From Kocuria coralli (GTDB taxonomy: Bacteria; Actinomycetota; Actinomycetes; Actinomycetales; Micrococcaceae): a stretch of 64,000 nt of DNA. The notes below the pieces were generated by a model. That model saw only the letters and a program-made list of their open reading frames with translations, ran no database searches and was not told where the DNA came from. The position numbers and the translations under genes are program-made. The number at the start of each line of letters is the position of its first letter. Within the stretch, counting starts at the first letter, position 1. The stretch lies in NCBI RefSeq assembly GCF_008831305.1, contig NZ_ML708612.1, positions 124,001 to 188,000 on the forward strand, read 5' to 3'. This document shows, piece by piece, positions 62,878-64,000 of the stretch.

Positions 62878-63963
62878 TCAGGCCGAGACCTCCTGGTAGA
62901 CGGCGTAGAGCACCGAGGGGTCGGGGACCTCCATCACCCGGGGTCGGGCGACGTCGTCCAGGACGATGAAGCGCAGCAGTCCGCCGCGGGTCTTCTTGTC
63001 CCGCTTCATCACCTCGAGCAGTTTGGGCCACTGGTCGAATCGGTACTCCGTGGGCAGCCCCAGCAGTTCCAGGATCCGGTAGTGGCGCTCCACCACCTCG
63101 TCCGGCAGGGTGCCCGCGGTCCGGCTCAGCTCCGCGGCGAAAACCATGCCGATCGCCACGGCGGCTCCGTGGCGCCACTGGTACCGCTCGTTGTTCTCGA
63201 TCGCGTGCCCCAGGGTGTGCCCGTAGTTCAGGTGTTCGCGGCGCCCGGACTCCCGGAGGTCCTCGGAGACCACGTCCGCCTTGACCCGCACGGAGCGCTC
63301 CACCAGCTCGCGCACGACCGGCGACGCCGGGTCCTTGGCCTCCTCCGGGTTCTCCTCGATGAGGTCGAGGATGGCGGGATCGGCGATGAACCCGCACTTG
63401 ACCGTCTCGGCCATGCCGGTGAGCAGCTCGTTGGTGGGCAGCGTGGACAGCGCGTCGAGGTCGCACAGCACCGCGGCCGGCGGATGGAAGGAGCCCACCA
63501 GGTTCTTGCCCTCGGCGGTGTTGATCCCGGTCTTGCCGCCCACGGCGGCGTCGACCATGCCCAGGAACGTGGTGGGCACGTGCACCACCTTGATCCCGCG
63601 CAGCCAGGTGGCCGCCACGAAACCGGCCAGATCGGTGACCGCTCCCCCGCCCACCGAGACGATCGCGTCGGAGCGGGTGAAGTCGGCCTGGCCGAGGGCC
63701 TGCCAGCAGAAGCCGGCGACCTCGAGGCGCTTGCCCTCCTCGGCGTCGGGGATCACGGCCTGGAACACCTGGTAGCCGTCGGCCTGCAGCTGCCCGACCA
63801 CCACCTGGCCGTTGGCCTCGAGCGCCTGCGGGTGGATCACGAGGACCTTCTGCACCCGGGGGCCGAGGACCTCGGCCAGGTGCGCCATGAGGCCGTTGCC
63901 CACCAGGACGTCGTAGTTGTCCTCAGGGCGGCTGCCCGTGACCGGGATGCGGGTGGTGGTCAT
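62878..63963 (-). CDS. aroB: 3-dehydroquinate synthase
   Basis: 361 aa from ATG 63963. NAD-binding and active-site blocks are [62 protein letters not shown], and the zinc ligands lie in [15 protein letters not shown]. It converts DAHP to 3-dehydroquinate in the shikimate pathway. The ATG shares its A with an upstream TGA (TGATG), consistent with a preceding aroK. Confidence 0.96.
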   Translation of the reverse strand: MTTTRIPVTGSRPEDNYDVLVGNGLMAHLAEVLGPRVQKVLVIHPQALEANGQVVVGQLQADGYQVFQAVIPDAEEGKRLEVAGFCWQALGQADFTRSDAIVSVGGGAVTDLAGFVAATWLRGIKVVHVPTTFLGMVDAAVGGKTGINTAEGKNLVGSFHPPAAVLCDLDALSTLPTNELLTGMAETVKCGFIADPAILDLIEENPEEAKDPASPVVRELVERSVRVKADVVSEDLRESGRREHLNYGHTLGHAIENNERYQWRHGAAVAIGMVFAAELSRTAGTLPDEVVERHYRILELLGLPTEYRFDQWPKLLEVMKRDKKTRGGLLRFIVLDDVARPRVMEVPDPSVLYAVYQEVSA

Positions 63964-64000
63964 CACGATTCCTTCGAGGTGCGTAGACGCTGGATGTCGT
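63963..64000 (-). CDS. 3' end of upstream gene, probably aroK (cut by window edge)
   Basis: The last 12 codons (DIQRLRTSKES and stop) overlap the aroB ATG by one base. Too short to identify by sequence; aroK is the expected neighbour from gene order alone. Confidence 0.35.
   Translation of the reverse strand, partial: DIQRLRTSKES

Overview
This is a high-GC actinobacterial chromosome segment, most likely from the order Micrococcales and probably Micrococcaceae-like. The evidence is the GC-rich codon use, the actinobacterial order aroK-aroB-efp-nusB-pyrR-pyrB-pyrC-(membrane protein)-carA-carB-pyrF-mihF-gmk-rpoZ-coaBC-metK-priA, a DUF222/HNH nuclease gene, and a crtE-crtB-crtI carotenoid cluster. 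The species cannot be named from the sequence alone.

Backbone, left: 1-3.3 kb holds crtI (cut by the window edge), crtB, crtE and a MarR-type gene, all on the minus strand, with ATGA stop/start overlaps and a palindromic operator inside a probably leaderless crtE promoter. A PemK/MazF-type toxin gene and rpsT follow on the plus strand, convergent with holA. Backbone, right (32-64 kb): comEC and comEA, a Tat-type acetamidase/formamidase-like protein, a DUF222 HNH protein, a DegV protein, leuS, an alpha/beta hydrolase with a GT4 glycosyltransferase, and then a long minus-strand run of housekeeping and pyrimidine genes ending with aroB.

Accessory island, about 5.6-32.0 kb: comEC and holA are normally neighbours in actinobacteria, but here about 26.5 kb separates them. 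From left to right the island holds: an operon of a small membrane protein and a seven-bladed RCC1-type propeller; an EamA transporter behind a translationally coupled 23-codon leader ORF; a DHA2-type MFS gene split by a 6,168-bp IS21-family element (8364-14531) that carries an ABC exporter and four small genes as cargo, has TG...CA ends and is flanked by a 6-bp target duplication; an unrecognised 345-aa protein; a large serine recombinase; a non-coding array of about ten exactly 27-nt palindromes next to a perfect DnaA box; a TetR-SDR-SDR-AraC operon; a MobF relaxase-helicase behind a hairpin that covers its ribosome binding site; a second RCC1 propeller paralogous to the first but inverted; a frameshifted DinB gene; a YCII/ECF42-type sigma pair; and a MarR/hydrolase pair with two operator boxes.

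My reading is that an integrated mobilizable element (serine recombinase, palindrome array, MobF relaxase) sits between the two RCC1 genes. Later cassettes were probably added on the comEC side, where three imperfect copies of a direct repeat mark the joints. The strongest unexplained structures are the 27-nt palindrome array, the cargo-carrying IS21 element with its reconstructable target gene, and the two RCC1 paralogs that bracket the mobilization module.
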